A program made the position numbers and the translations under genes. The notes below the pieces were generated by a model. That model had not been told where the DNA came from. It worked only from the letters and a program-made list of their open reading frames with translations, and did no database searches. From Streptomyces sp. AC550_RSS872 (GTDB lineage Bacteria; Actinomycetota; Actinomycetes; Streptomycetales; Streptomycetaceae): 64,000 nucleotides of DNA. Position 1 is the first letter of the stretch. Each line of letters opens with the position of its first letter. This document shows positions 42,042 through 50,584 of this stretch, in pieces. The stretch is taken from NCBI RefSeq assembly GCF_019049285.1, contig NZ_JAGMUL010000063.1:1-64000 (forward strand). Reading direction: 5' to 3'.

Positions 42042-42842
42042 TCACCCGCTCATCGAGCAGAGCTCGTTCGAGTCCCGCCAGAAGCGGAACAGGTCGTAAC
42101 CGCAGTACGTCTCGAAGTCGCTGATGCCCAGGCCGCGCAGCACGGCGTCGATCATGTCGAAGAACACGCCGTTGATCTCCGGCACCCACAGCAGCGCGAA
42201 CACGAACAGCAGGCCGAACGGGGCGAAGGGCTCCACCTGGCGCTTGATCTTCTGCGACAGCCAGGGCTCGAGCACGCCGTAGCCGTCCAGGCCCGGGACC
42301 GGCAGGAAGTTCAGGATCGCCGCCGTGACCTGGAGCAGCGCGAGGAAGGCAAGCGCGAACCGGAAGTGCAGGGGGACGCCGTCCAGCGCGTCCAGCCAGA
42401 ACGGGGCGGTGCATACGACGGCGAAGAGCACGTTGGTCAGCGGACCGGCCGCCGAGATCAGACTGTGCCGCCAGCGCCCCCGGATCCGCCCGTGCTCGAT
42501 GAAGACGGCACCGCCCGGCAGACCGATGCCGCCCATGATCACGAAGATGACAGGGAGCACGATGCTGAGCAGCGCGTGCGTGTACTTCAGCGGATTGAGG
42601 GTGAGATAGCCCTTCGCGCCGACCGAGATGTCGCCGCTGTGCAGGGCGGTACGCGCGTGTGCGTACTCGTGCAGACACAGGGACACGATCCAGGCGGCGG
42701 TCACGAACAGGAACACGGCCAGGCCGGCCTGCTCGGCGAACCCGGTCCAGGTCGCCCAGCCCGTCACCGCCGTGACGGCCAGGATGCCCACGAAGACGGG
42801 GCTGATCCGCCGGTCGCTGCGGCGGGTGAGAGCGGTGGTCAT
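42042..42842 (-). CDS. site-2 protease family (M50) membrane metalloprotease
   Basis: A 266-residue, multi-helix membrane protein with the zinc motif HEYAH (His58, Glu59, His62) inside a helix and the third ligand motif NFLPVPGLDGYG. No PDZ domain is present, as in many short bacterial S2P-like proteins. It would cut a substrate within the membrane. Start ATG 42842. Substrate unknown. Confidence 0.87.
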   Translation of the reverse strand: MTTALTRRSDRRISPVFVGILAVTAVTGWATWTGFAEQAGLAVFLFVTAAWIVSLCLHEYAHARTALHSGDISVGAKGYLTLNPLKYTHALLSIVLPVIFVIMGGIGLPGGAVFIEHGRIRGRWRHSLISAAGPLTNVLFAVVCTAPFWLDALDGVPLHFRFALAFLALLQVTAAILNFLPVPGLDGYGVLEPWLSQKIKRQVEPFAPFGLLFVFALLWVPEINGVFFDMIDAVLRGLGISDFETYCGYDLFRFWRDSNELCSMSG

Positions 42843-42975
42843 GAGGGCGGGCTCCTGAGGGACGGTGACGGGACGGAACGGGACGGGAGAACGGGGCGGC
42901 AGACCTGCCCGACCGTACCGGGCGTAAGGGGAAAACGTCTCGCGGTGGGTCAGTGGTTCCGGAGAGGGTGGGGGC

Positions 42976-43662
42976 ATGGGGCTTTGGCATGTGTTCTACG
43001 AGGACTGGCAGATGGAGTGCTGCGGTACGCCGTTCCGGCTGGGAGACGAGGTGAGCTGGCCGCTGCTGCTCAGTGACGCCGCCGGGGTCCTGGGCGGCGG
43101 CTGGCACGACCAGCTCACCAGGATCGCCGGTCCGGTGGCGGACGTACCGGGCAAGGCGGGCGCGACCCGTGTGGTGCGCGGGGAGACGGGGCTCACGGTC
43201 GCGTTGCAGGAGGACCCGGTCGGCGTCGTCCCGGCTGAGGACCTGGGCGAGGTGACTCCCGGCGACCGGATTCACGCGGTCGGCCTGCTCACGGCCGAGT
43301 CCCACACCGGCGCCGACCTGCCCGCCATCCAGGGCCGGGTGCGCGCGATCCAGGTCGTCACGCAGGGCTTCGCCGAGACGGCGCCGGGTTCGGGCACCCG
43401 GGAGCCGGTCGCCGGGGAGCGGTCGCTGAGGTCGGTACGGGAGTGCCCCAAATGGTTCGCGGATGCCGACGCCGGCGTCCTCGTGACGCTGGAGGTGCCG
43501 GACACGGACTCCTGGCTGTCGTACGCCCTCCGGGAGAACCGCGGCATCCCCCACGAGGGCGCGGCACCGGGCGCCGAGACCGAGGGCCTGCCGCCCGAGA
43601 CCCTGGCGGCGGTGTTGGAGATCCTCAGCAGGACACCGGCGGAAGGGCCGGAACGCTCCTAG
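42976..43662 (+). CDS. DUF6578 family protein
   Basis: A 228-residue hypothetical protein that begins MGLWHVFYEDWQMECCGTPF, continuing GDEVSWPLLLSD, a pattern I associate with the DUF6578 family of streptomycetes. The rest is acidic with no catalytic motif that I can identify. The TAG stop sits in CTAG at the very edge of a decayed IS481 copy on the opposite strand, so its original 3' end may have been altered by insertion. Confidence 0.7.
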   Translation: MGLWHVFYEDWQMECCGTPFRLGDEVSWPLLLSDAAGVLGGGWHDQLTRIAGPVADVPGKAGATRVVRGETGLTVALQEDPVGVVPAEDLGEVTPGDRIHAVGLLTAESHTGADLPAIQGRVRAIQVVTQGFAETAPGSGTREPVAGERSLRSVRECPKWFADADAGVLVTLEVPDTDSWLSYALRENRGIPHEGAAPGAETEGLPPETLAAVLEILSRTPAEGPERS

Positions 43663-44062
43663 GTGTACCAGTGGTCGTCCAGGGCGGTGTGCAGGTGGAG
43701 GTAGCCGTGGCCGGTGCGGGCCGGTTTCTTGCCGTCGCCGCCGGACCCAGGACCTTGTGGCCGCCGCCGTCGGGGATGCGGCCGAGTTTCCTGACCTCCA
43801 CGTGGATGAGTCGGCCGGGCCGGGACCGTTCGTTGCGGCGCACGGGTTAGCCGGTGGCGCGGTCCACGGCGGCCAGGACCGGCATTCCGTGGCGCTTGAG
43901 AAAGCGCTGTGCGGTGGAGGCGGCCACGCCAGGAGGCCCAGTTCGTGAACTGTCGCCCCTCCGCCGGCATCGGCTGCGCGCCACAACGCCGAAGCCCTGC
44001 TCCAGGTCCGTCATGTCCGACGGATACCGTCGCATCCGAATCCGGATGTTCGGCCGCGTGCA
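43659..44062 (-). pseudogene. decayed IS481 transposase (internally deleted) with IS5-like debris
   Basis: Read on the minus strand across frames, the debris gives ASTAQRFLKRHGMPVLAAVD, RATG, then RRNERSRPGRLIHVEVRKLG and RIPDGGGHKVLG. These are the standard IS481 DNA-binding-to-catalytic segments. Another frame has HTALDDH followed directly by WYT and the stop, so about half the gene is missing between the first catalytic Asp and the last residues. Upstream, RRYPSDMTDLEQ resembles the start of an IS5-family transposase. Several frameshifts; not functional. Confidence 0.72.
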
Positions 44063-44226
44063 CATACGGCAACAGGGCCTCCCGGCACTGCTCGAAAAGG
44101 GATCGCAATCCCCGAGCTACCGAGAGGCCCTGCCTTCATGCGTATACCACCGAGAAATCACCCGGCCAGGAATCCTGTTCGACCCGGACGTCCATGACCG
44201 GCTGAGATACGGCTCCTAATAGGCGT

Positions 44227-44613
44227 TTAGTTGAACACCCAAAATCCGCCCTTGGTGCTGTGCTGGGCGATTTGATTGCCCCTCTTGTTGTAGGCAGTTG
44301 TGACGGTGTACCAGACTCCGGTGATACCCGATGTGCTGACCGGAATCGAGCCGACTGCGCCGACTGACGTGATGTTTACGCACTTCGTGGCCTTCGGGCC
44401 CGTCGGCCGCGGAATCGGCGGCGTGAAGAAGAGCTGGGCGCAAACCTTTCCGGCACCGTCGAGGTTGTAGAGGCCGACTCCCTGCACCTTCGATCCCGAC
44501 TTGGTCGGTATGTGTCCGTCGACCTTCGTAGCTGCGGTCGCCGAAGTGGCGGTAACCGCAACGAGAGCAACGGATCCGATCGTTGCTGCCGCGAGCGTGC
44601 TCAGGCGCTTCAT
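44227..44613 (-). CDS. small secreted protein of unknown function
   Basis: A 128-residue protein with a Sec signal peptide (LSTLAAATIGSVALVAVTAT, likely cut after ATAATA or nearby). The mature part is about 100 residues with strands such as VWYTVTTAYNKRGNQIAQHS and two cysteines (KVCAQLFF, TKCVNI) that could form a disulfide. GC is lower than average (33 of 60 bases at 44281-44340). No known domain. GGGGA precedes ATG 44613. Surrounded by transposase remains and non-coding repeats; probably acquired. Confidence 0.68.
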   Translation of the reverse strand: MKRLSTLAAATIGSVALVAVTATSATAATKVDGHIPTKSGSKVQGVGLYNLDGAGKVCAQLFFTPPIPRPTGPKATKCVNITSVGAVGSIPVSTSGITGVWYTVTTAYNKRGNQIAQHSTKGGFWVFN

Positions 44614-45021
44614 CTGTTCCCCTGTGATTGAGCGTCGCGATCCGGTCGTGATCGCATATGAATTATTGTGGGCGCGGCCAAGGGAGGTCAATGCGTTCAA
44701 CCTCAAGTTTTCCTCAGGGAGTTGGGAGCCGTCGCGTGCGAAGGTGTCGCCATGGTGAACCCGTGGATTTCCGCAGTTCACGTGCGAGCCGCGAGCCGTT
44801 TGAGCACTTCGAAAGAAGTAACTGGTTGGACTCGACGGTCTCGTTCTGAGCCGATGGTTGGCAGCTGCCCGTTGGTGGGAAGTCGGGAAGGACAGGAATC
44901 CGAGTCCGAGTTGCGAGTGTCCATGGCGGCCGACGGCCGGCGGCTCTGCGCAGCCTTTTCCGTGGACAGGGCCACCGTCACAACAACCGCCCGGGTTCTT
45001 GTCGATTCGCGTGTCAGCCCC

Positions 45022-45069
45022 CACGACAACCACCGACAAACCACCGACAGCTCACCGACACGACCGACA
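45022..45069 (+). repeat. phased ACCGACA direct-repeat array
   Basis: ACCGACA occurs at 45032, 45043, 45054 and 45063, preceded by a near copy (ACGACA at 45023). The spacings of 11, 11 and 9 bases place the units on the same face of the helix, as in operator arrays or iterons. Nothing coding overlaps. Confidence 0.75.
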
Positions 45070-45079
45070 GCACACCTAG

Positions 45080-45113
45080 GGCGTGTCCGACGGGTCCAGG
45101 CGTCGGGCACGCC
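45080..45113. repeat. short inverted repeat at CTAG (possible solo element ends)
   Basis: GGCGTGTCCGACG (45080-45092) pairs with CGTCGGGCACGCC (45101-45113) with one mismatch. It abuts CTAG at 45077-45080. GGGCGTGTCCG-type ends resemble transposon termini in Streptomyces, so this may be the two ends of a collapsed element. Confidence 0.5.
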
Positions 45114-45127
45114 GTGCACGCCCGAAA

Positions 45128-45161
45128 CGAGAGAGCCCCGGCGCAGGCCGGGGCTCTCTCG
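45128..45161. terminator. strong hairpin, 15-bp perfect stem
   Basis: CGAGAGAGCCCCGGC, loop GCAG, then its exact reverse complement. The stem is followed by TCTCACGG rather than a T-run, as in many Streptomyces terminators. No gene ends just upstream on either strand, so its partner transcript is unclear; it could insulate the MFS gene (ending at 45405) on the minus strand. Confidence 0.65.
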
Positions 45162-45275
45162 TCTCACGGGACCGTTCGTGAGGCACCGGCCTCATTGTGG
45201 TTGCACCACGGCCCGTCGCATCTGTAATGACGATCAAGCACCCTGATAGCTCCCGCCTCTCGACCCATCGGACAG

Positions 45276-45333
45276 GCCCCAGGGGGCGCGGCGCTGTGTC
45301 GATATGCGGCTCCGCCGCGGGGCGCGACCAGCC
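45276..45333 (+). repeat. dispersed CGATGTGCGGCTCCGCC repeat, copy 3
   Basis: GCCCCAGGGGGCGCGGCGCTG, then TGTCGATATGCGGCTCCGCC and GGGGCGCGACCAGCC: the third copy of the repeat at 39041 and (inverted) 30491, with a few substitutions. Located downstream of the MFS gene that ends at 45405. Confidence 0.8.
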
Positions 45334-45404
45334 ATAACGGAGCAGCAGCCGACACACCACAGGCCGCGGCACATCCATGGTCGAGCGGCCCTTCCCGGAA
45401 GGGC

Positions 45405-46631
45405 TCAGTACCGAACAGCCTCGGCCCGCTCCGGAACATGCCCCGCAACTACTCGCTCCCGCGCCCTCAGCGGAGCGCCCCGCCGCCGGTCCACCGCGTA
45501 CGCGACGGACGCGACCCCGAGTCCAAGCACGGCCAGCGCGGCCCCCACCAGCGCCGGAGACGTCACGCCGAAGCCGGCCGCGAGGGCGAGGCCGCCGATC
45601 CAGGCGCCGCCCGCGTTCGCGAGGTTGAAGGCGGCCTGGTTGGCGGAGGAGGCGAGGGAAGGGGCCGACGACGCCTTCTCCATCACCATCAGGTTGAGCG
45701 GCGAGCCGGTCACGAACGCCGCCATGCCGAGCAGCGTCACCGCCAGGGCCGCGCTCCACGCCGTGGACATCAGGAGCGGGAACAGGGCCAGGACCGCGGC
45801 CAGCGACAGCAGCCCCCCGAACAGCGTCCTGCGCATCGAGTGGTCCGCCAGGCGTCCGCCGAGCAGGTTGCCGACGGTCGCGCCCACCCCGAACAGGGCC
45901 AGCAGCAGCGTCACACTGGTATCGGCGTACCCGGCGGCGTCGGTCAGCATCGGCGTGATGTAGCTGTACGCGGCGAAGAGCGCGCCGAAGCCCGCGACCG
46001 TCGTGCCGAGCGCCAGCCAGACCGGCAGGGAGCGCAGGGCGGCCAGCTCGCCGCGCAGGCCGGCCGGCGGCGCGGCCGCGTGTGCCTCGCCGCGCGGGAT
46101 GAGCAGGGCCAGCGCCGCCATCGCGGCCAGGCCGATCGTGCTCACGCCGAGGAAGGTCGCCCGCCAGCCCAGGTGCTGCCCCATCAGCGTGGCCACCGGG
46201 ACGCCCGCGACGTTGGCCATCGTCAGGCCCAGGAACATCAGCGAAACGGAGCGGGCCTTGCGCTCCGGCGCGACCATGCTCGTCGCCACGACCGCGCCGA
46301 CGCCGAAGAAGGCACCGTGCGGCAGACCGCTCAGGAAGCGGGCGGCCACCAGCCAGTCGTAGGCCGGGGCGAAGGCCGACAGAGCGTTGCCCGCGACGAA
46401 CAGGGCCATGAGGCCGATCAGGACCGTGCGGCGCGGCATGCGTGCCGTGACCGCCGCCAGCAGTGGGGCGCCGATGACGACACCGAGGGCGTACGCCGAG
46501 ACCAGGTGCCCGGCGGTGGGGATCGAGATGTCCAGGTCGTCCGCGACTTCGGGCAGGAGGCCCATCATCACGAACTCGGTCGTACCTATGCCGAAGGCGC
46601 CGACGGCCAGGGCGAGCAGGGCCAGGGGCAT
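45405..46631 (-). CDS. MFS transporter (AraJ/DHA1 type)
   Basis: A 408-residue, 12-helix MFS protein of the AraJ/CmlR-like DHA1 branch: FGIGTTEFVMMGLLPEVADD in helix 1, RMPRRTVLIGLMALFV as motif A and FLSGLPHGAFFGVGAVVATS in helix 4. Likely exports a drug or sugar. A 31-bp palindrome directly upstream suggests repression by a dimeric regulator not encoded next to it. Confidence 0.87.
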   Translation of the reverse strand: MPLALLALAVGAFGIGTTEFVMMGLLPEVADDLDISIPTAGHLVSAYALGVVIGAPLLAAVTARMPRRTVLIGLMALFVAGNALSAFAPAYDWLVAARFLSGLPHGAFFGVGAVVATSMVAPERKARSVSLMFLGLTMANVAGVPVATLMGQHLGWRATFLGVSTIGLAAMAALALLIPRGEAHAAAPPAGLRGELAALRSLPVWLALGTTVAGFGALFAAYSYITPMLTDAAGYADTSVTLLLALFGVGATVGNLLGGRLADHSMRRTLFGGLLSLAAVLALFPLLMSTAWSAALAVTLLGMAAFVTGSPLNLMVMEKASSAPSLASSANQAAFNLANAGGAWIGGLALAAGFGVTSPALVGAALAVLGLGVASVAYAVDRRRGAPLRARERVVAGHVPERAEAVRY

Positions 46632-46667
46632 GAAAGAGCCTGTGCCTTTCAGGGGGTGGAGAGCGTG

Positions 46668-46698
46668 GTTCCGTACCTTGTATGTTCAGTTACGGAAC
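46668..46698. promoter_or_regulatory. palindromic operator upstream of the MFS gene
   Basis: GTTCCGTA (46668-46675) and TACGGAAC (46691-46698) are exact inverted half-sites 15 bp apart, 37-67 bp upstream of the MFS start. The CCGTA half-site resembles those of TetR- or MarR-type repressors. No regulator gene adjoins. Confidence 0.55.
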
Positions 46699-46810
46699 AA
46701 AGCCTCTCAGGCCCAGTATTCCGGCAGCCGACGATCAGGTGACCGAGACCCGTCCGCGCGCGGTCGGCCCGTCGTCGACCGCGGGCTGACCAGGGGTTTT
46801 CAAGAGCGCG

Positions 46811-47872
46811 TCAGGACGCGGATGTGTCGACCTTCACACGCGCCGCCACCGGCAGATGGTCGCTCCCGGTCTCCGGCAGCGTCCACGAGCTCATCGGCTC
46901 GACGCCCCTCACCATGATCTGGTCGATCCGCGCCATCGGGAACGACGCCGGCCAGCTGAACCCCATCCCGCTGCCCGAGGCGCCCTGCGTCGAGCGCATC
47001 TGGGCGGTGACGGCGCGCAGCGCGCGGTCGTTCATCGTGCCGTTCAGGTCGCCGAGCAGAACGACCTTCTGCACCGGCTCGTCGGCGATGGCCTCCCCCA
47101 GCGCGTTGGCGCTCTTGTCCCGCTGCCGGGCGGTGAACCCGGCCTCCACCTTCACCCGCACCGACGGCAGATGGGCGACGTACACCGCGACCTGTCCGGC
47201 CGGCGTGGCCACCGCGGCCCGCATCGCGCGGGTCCAGCCCAGCTGGATGTCGACCGGCTTGACGCCGCTCAGCGGGTACTTGCTCCACAGCCCGACGGTG
47301 CCCTGCACCGTGTGGTACTTGTACGTCGCCGCCAGTGCCTTCTCGTACGTCGGGACCGCCGTCGTCGTCAGCTCCTCCAGGGCCACGACGTCCGCGCCGG
47401 ACGCGGCCACGTCCCGGGCGGTGCCGGCCGGATCGGCGTTGTCCGCGTTGACGTTGTGCGTGGCCACCGTCAGGTCGCCGCCCGGGCCGGTCTTGTCCGT
47501 GAGCTGGCCGCCGAACAGGTTCAGCCAGACGATCGCCGGGAGCAGCACGGCGATCAGCGCGGTCGCGGACTTGCGCACCAGGGCCAGCAGAAGCAGCACC
47601 GGGATGCACAGGCCCAGCCAGGGCAGGAAGGTCTCGGTCAGGCTGCCGAGGTTGCCGATCGCGTTCGGGATCCTCGCGTGCAGCCCCATCACCAGGGCGA
47701 GGATCACCGCGAGGGCGGCCAGCACGATCCCGCGACGCCAGATACGAGGATCGCCGCGCCGGCCCGCCGCCCGGCCCTTCAGGCGGTCCGTCAGGCGCCG
47801 AAGCCCAGATTCCCGGCGCTCGGGCCCCGAGCCGCCGTTGTCCGTCTCCGTCACGTACGCCTGCTGCGCCAT
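46811..47872 (-). CDS. membrane-anchored endonuclease/exonuclease/phosphatase-family protein
   Basis: A 353-residue protein with three N-terminal membrane helices (IVLAALAVILALVMGLHARI, ETFLPWLGLCIPVLLLLALV, TALIAVLLPAIVWLNLFGGQ) followed by an EEP catalytic domain: VATHNVNADNA, GADVVALEELTT (metal-binding Glu), VVLLGDLNGTMND and ETGSDHLPVAARV (catalytic His). The enzyme domain would face outward. Members cleave phosphodiesters or phospholipids; the substrate is unknown. Its shorter form lacks the C-terminal extensions of true nucleases. Confidence 0.85.
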   Translation of the reverse strand: MAQQAYVTETDNGGSGPERRESGLRRLTDRLKGRAAGRRGDPRIWRRGIVLAALAVILALVMGLHARIPNAIGNLGSLTETFLPWLGLCIPVLLLLALVRKSATALIAVLLPAIVWLNLFGGQLTDKTGPGGDLTVATHNVNADNADPAGTARDVAASGADVVALEELTTTAVPTYEKALAATYKYHTVQGTVGLWSKYPLSGVKPVDIQLGWTRAMRAAVATPAGQVAVYVAHLPSVRVKVEAGFTARQRDKSANALGEAIADEPVQKVVLLGDLNGTMNDRALRAVTAQMRSTQGASGSGMGFSWPASFPMARIDQIMVRGVEPMSSWTLPETGSDHLPVAARVKVDTSAS

Positions 47873-48060
47873 ACCGTCGCCTCACTACCTGCCGTGCACA
47901 CCGTCGTCCCCCCGCGCCCACAGAAACCCTAGGGGATGATCGGCTCCGTTCATGCCGTACTCATGACGGCCGTACGGGGGCGAGGACGTACAAGTCGCCT
48001 TCGGGAGTTCCGGTTGCGACGGGGGAAAGCGCGCTCTGTGACGAAACGCGCACACGCGAG

Positions 48061-48690
48061 CTACGGGGTGGGCGAACTGACGGGCCGTAGACCTTCGAGC
48101 AGGGCGTCGACCATCTGCTCCGCGAGCCCTTCCGGAAGGTCGGCGTCCGGCCGCATGACGGCACGCACCAGCATCGGGCCGAAGATCATGTCGTTCATCA
48201 CGTCGACATCGAGGTCCGTGCGCAGCTCGCCGTTGGCCTGTCCGCGGCGCAGGATCGCGTGCTGCTTGCGGCGGCGCGGCTCGACGACGATCGCGTGGTA
48301 GGCGTCCCAGATCTTCGGTGCGCTCTTCATCTGCGCGATGACGTTGTGCAGGAGCACCGACGAACGGGTCATCAGACCACGCTGACGCAACTGCTCCAGC
48401 AGCGCCACGAGGTCGTCACGCACGGAGGTGCCGGGCAGTTCGGGGTCAGGGGGCTCGGCGGCGCGCACGACGTCGACGAAGAGCTCCTCCTTGCCGCTCC
48501 AGCGACGGTAGATGGTGGCCTTGCCGACGCCCGCGGTCCGGGCGATGCGCTCGATGGAGAGCTCCGCGAGCGGCACGCCGTCCTCCAGCAGCTTCAGGAT
48601 GCCCTCCATGATGGCCCGTTCCACGGCCTCGCTGCGGGGGCGCCCCCTGACCGGGCCGTCGTGCCGGGGGTGGCTGTCGGCGAGGCTCAC
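48061..48690 (-). CDS. TetR/AcrR family repressor, probably of the adjacent MFS exporter
   Basis: A 209-residue TetR protein: HTH at residues 30-65 (MEGILKLLEDGVPLAELSIE, TAGVGKATIYRRWSGKEE) and a C-terminal ligand domain ending in MVDALLEGLRP. It lies 111 bp behind the DHA2 exporter gene on the same strand, so the pair is likely an operon, with the repressor acting at the palindrome in front of the exporter. Starts at GTG 48690. Confidence 0.87.
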   Translation of the reverse strand: MSLADSHPRHDGPVRGRPRSEAVERAIMEGILKLLEDGVPLAELSIERIARTAGVGKATIYRRWSGKEELFVDVVRAAEPPDPELPGTSVRDDLVALLEQLRQRGLMTRSSVLLHNVIAQMKSAPKIWDAYHAIVVEPRRRKQHAILRRGQANGELRTDLDVDVMNDMIFGPMLVRAVMRPDADLPEGLAEQMVDALLEGLRPVSSPTP

Positions 48691-48801
48691 TTGGTTCGGT
48701 CCTTTCCCTGGGCTGTGCTGATTCTCCCCCCGGTTCTCCCCTTGGTCCTCCCCCCGTTACGACGAGCCGGGCACGCGGCGCCGGCCGGCGGCCTTGCGCT
48801 C

Positions 48802-50388
48802 CTACTCGGTGGACACCAACTCCTGCTTGTCCTCGGCCTCCTGAGAGGCCGTCGGCCGTCCCGGCAGGAACAGCGCCACGACCACCGCGCCGAGCACCGC
48901 GACGCCCGCGCCCCACAGGGCCGTGACGTGCATGGAGTGCAGGAAGGCGGCGTGGGCCGCGCCGACGAGGGACTCGCCCTTCGGGCCGAGCCGGTCCGCG
49001 AAGCCGAGCGTGGCCTCGATGGACTCGCCCGCGGTGTGCCGTACGCCCTCCGGCAGCACCGTGAGCCGGTCCTCGATGCCGCTGCGGTACGCCGTCGACA
49101 TGACGGAGCCGAGGACGGCGATGCCGAGCGCGCCGCCGACCTGGCGGAAGGTGTTGCTGAGGGCGGAGGCGGAACCGGCCTTCTCGCGGGGCAGCGCCTG
49201 CATGATGACGACGCTGACCGGGGTCATGATGTGCGCCATCGCGGCGCCCATCAGGAAGAAGACGACCTCCAGGAGCCAGATCGGCGTGTCCGCCTCGAAC
49301 GTGGCGAACGCGGCCAGGGTGAGCGCGATCAGCAGCATGGCGCCGGTGGTCGTGGCCCGGTTGCCGAACCGGTCGACGACGAGCCGGGCACGCGGCGCGA
49401 AGATCATCTGCGCGGCGGCGAGCGGCAGCATCAGCAGACCGGTCTCCAGCGGCGAGTAGCCGCGCACGCTCTGGGTGTAGAAGACCGAGAAGAAGGTCAC
49501 GCCCATCAGGGCGAAGAAGACCAGCGCGATGACGCCGATCGCGGCCGAGAAGACCTTGTTGCGGAAGTACGTGACGTCGATGGACGGATGGTCGCTGCGC
49601 TTCTCGAACACGACGAAGGCGGCGAGGACGGCGAGCCCGGCGGCGATGGTCGCCAGCACCGTCACGTCCGTGAAGTCGGCGAGCCGGCCGCCCTTGATGA
49701 TGCCGTAGACGAGAAGGACGAGCCCGACGACGGACAGCACGACGCCGATGGGGTCGATGCGGCCGGGGTGGGGGTCCCGTGAGTCCGGGACCAGCCACAG
49801 CATCAGCGCGAGCGCGAGCAGCACGATCGGCACGTTGATGAGGAACACCGAGCCCCACCAGAAGTGGTCGAGCAGCACACCGCCGGTGATCGGGCCGATG
49901 GCGATGGCGAGCCCGACGCCACCGGCCCAGATGCCGATGGCCTTGGGCTGCTCGTCGCGCTCGAAGACGTTCATGAGGACGGCGAGGGTGGCCGGCATGA
50001 CGAAGGCGGCGCCGAGGCCCATCACCGCGCGGAAGGCGATCAGCTCGCCGGGTGAGCCGGAGAACGCGGCGAGGGCGGAGCCGATGCCGAAGACCGCGAG
50101 ACCGCCCAGCAGGACCTTCTTCCTGCCGAGCCGGTCGCCGAGGATGCCCGCGCTGAACAGCAGGCCGGCGAAGACCAGGGTGTAGGCGTTGATCGCCCAC
50201 TCCAGCTCGCTCTGGGTGGCGCCCAGGCCGGTCGGGGCCGGGGTCGAGATGGTCTTGATGGCGACGTTGAGGATGGAGTTGTCGAGGACGACGATCAGCA
50301 GGCTCAGCATCAGCACGCCGAGGATCGCCCAGCGGCGCCGGTGCACGGCTTCCGGTATGCGGGGGGCTGTGGCGGCGGGAGAAGTCAT
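48802..50388 (-). CDS. DHA2-type 14-helix MFS drug exporter
   Basis: A 528-residue member of the EmrB/QacA family: helix 1 with SLLIVVLDNSILNVAIKTIS, ALFSGILGDRLGRKKVLLGG-like motif A and RAVMGLGAAFVMPATLAVLM. It should expel hydrophobic compounds by proton antiport. Codons and layout are normal. It is divergent from panB and preceded by a palindrome, likely the operator of the downstream TetR gene. Confidence 0.9.
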   Translation of the reverse strand: MTSPAATAPRIPEAVHRRRWAILGVLMLSLLIVVLDNSILNVAIKTISTPAPTGLGATQSELEWAINAYTLVFAGLLFSAGILGDRLGRKKVLLGGLAVFGIGSALAAFSGSPGELIAFRAVMGLGAAFVMPATLAVLMNVFERDEQPKAIGIWAGGVGLAIAIGPITGGVLLDHFWWGSVFLINVPIVLLALALMLWLVPDSRDPHPGRIDPIGVVLSVVGLVLLVYGIIKGGRLADFTDVTVLATIAAGLAVLAAFVVFEKRSDHPSIDVTYFRNKVFSAAIGVIALVFFALMGVTFFSVFYTQSVRGYSPLETGLLMLPLAAAQMIFAPRARLVVDRFGNRATTTGAMLLIALTLAAFATFEADTPIWLLEVVFFLMGAAMAHIMTPVSVVIMQALPREKAGSASALSNTFRQVGGALGIAVLGSVMSTAYRSGIEDRLTVLPEGVRHTAGESIEATLGFADRLGPKGESLVGAAHAAFLHSMHVTALWGAGVAVLGAVVVALFLPGRPTASQEAEDKQELVSTE

Positions 50389-50411
50389 GCTGACGAAGGT
50401 ACCCGCTTTAC

Positions 50412-50432
50412 GATACGGAACCGTCTCGTATC
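50412..50432. promoter_or_regulatory. operator-like palindrome upstream of the DHA2 exporter
   Basis: GATACGGAACCGTCTCGTATC has outer half-sites GATACG/CGTATC and an inner ACGG-AA-CCGT. It lies 24-44 bp upstream of the exporter start in a locally AT-rich stretch, as expected for a TetR site overlapping the promoter. Confidence 0.65.
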
Positions 50433-50584
50433 TTAATTTCTTACCGAGAACTTACACGCGGCGGAAGGGGTCGGGGGGAACTCACACGGGGTGGCCTAGC
50501 CCTCCCTGGCACGAAGTGCCACCATGGAGGGGAGTCCGGGGACGCCGTCAGGGCGCCTCGAGATGACGTGAAGGAGCCGTTGCA

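Larger units (their letters stand above)
44614..45404. other. 791-bp gene-poor accessory region
   Basis: No convincing gene is present in either strand; the open frames here lack ribosome-binding sites, recognisable domains and normal codon bias. It contains the presumed promoter of the secreted protein gene (to about 44700), the ACCGACA array, two hairpins and a copy of the dispersed CGATGTGCGGCTCCGCC repeat, itemised separately. Confidence 0.6.

Noticed and set aside
44778..45167. 129-codon minus-strand frame in the gene-poor pocket
   Set aside because: No ribosome-binding site, no domain, and it runs across the ACCGACA array and both hairpins.
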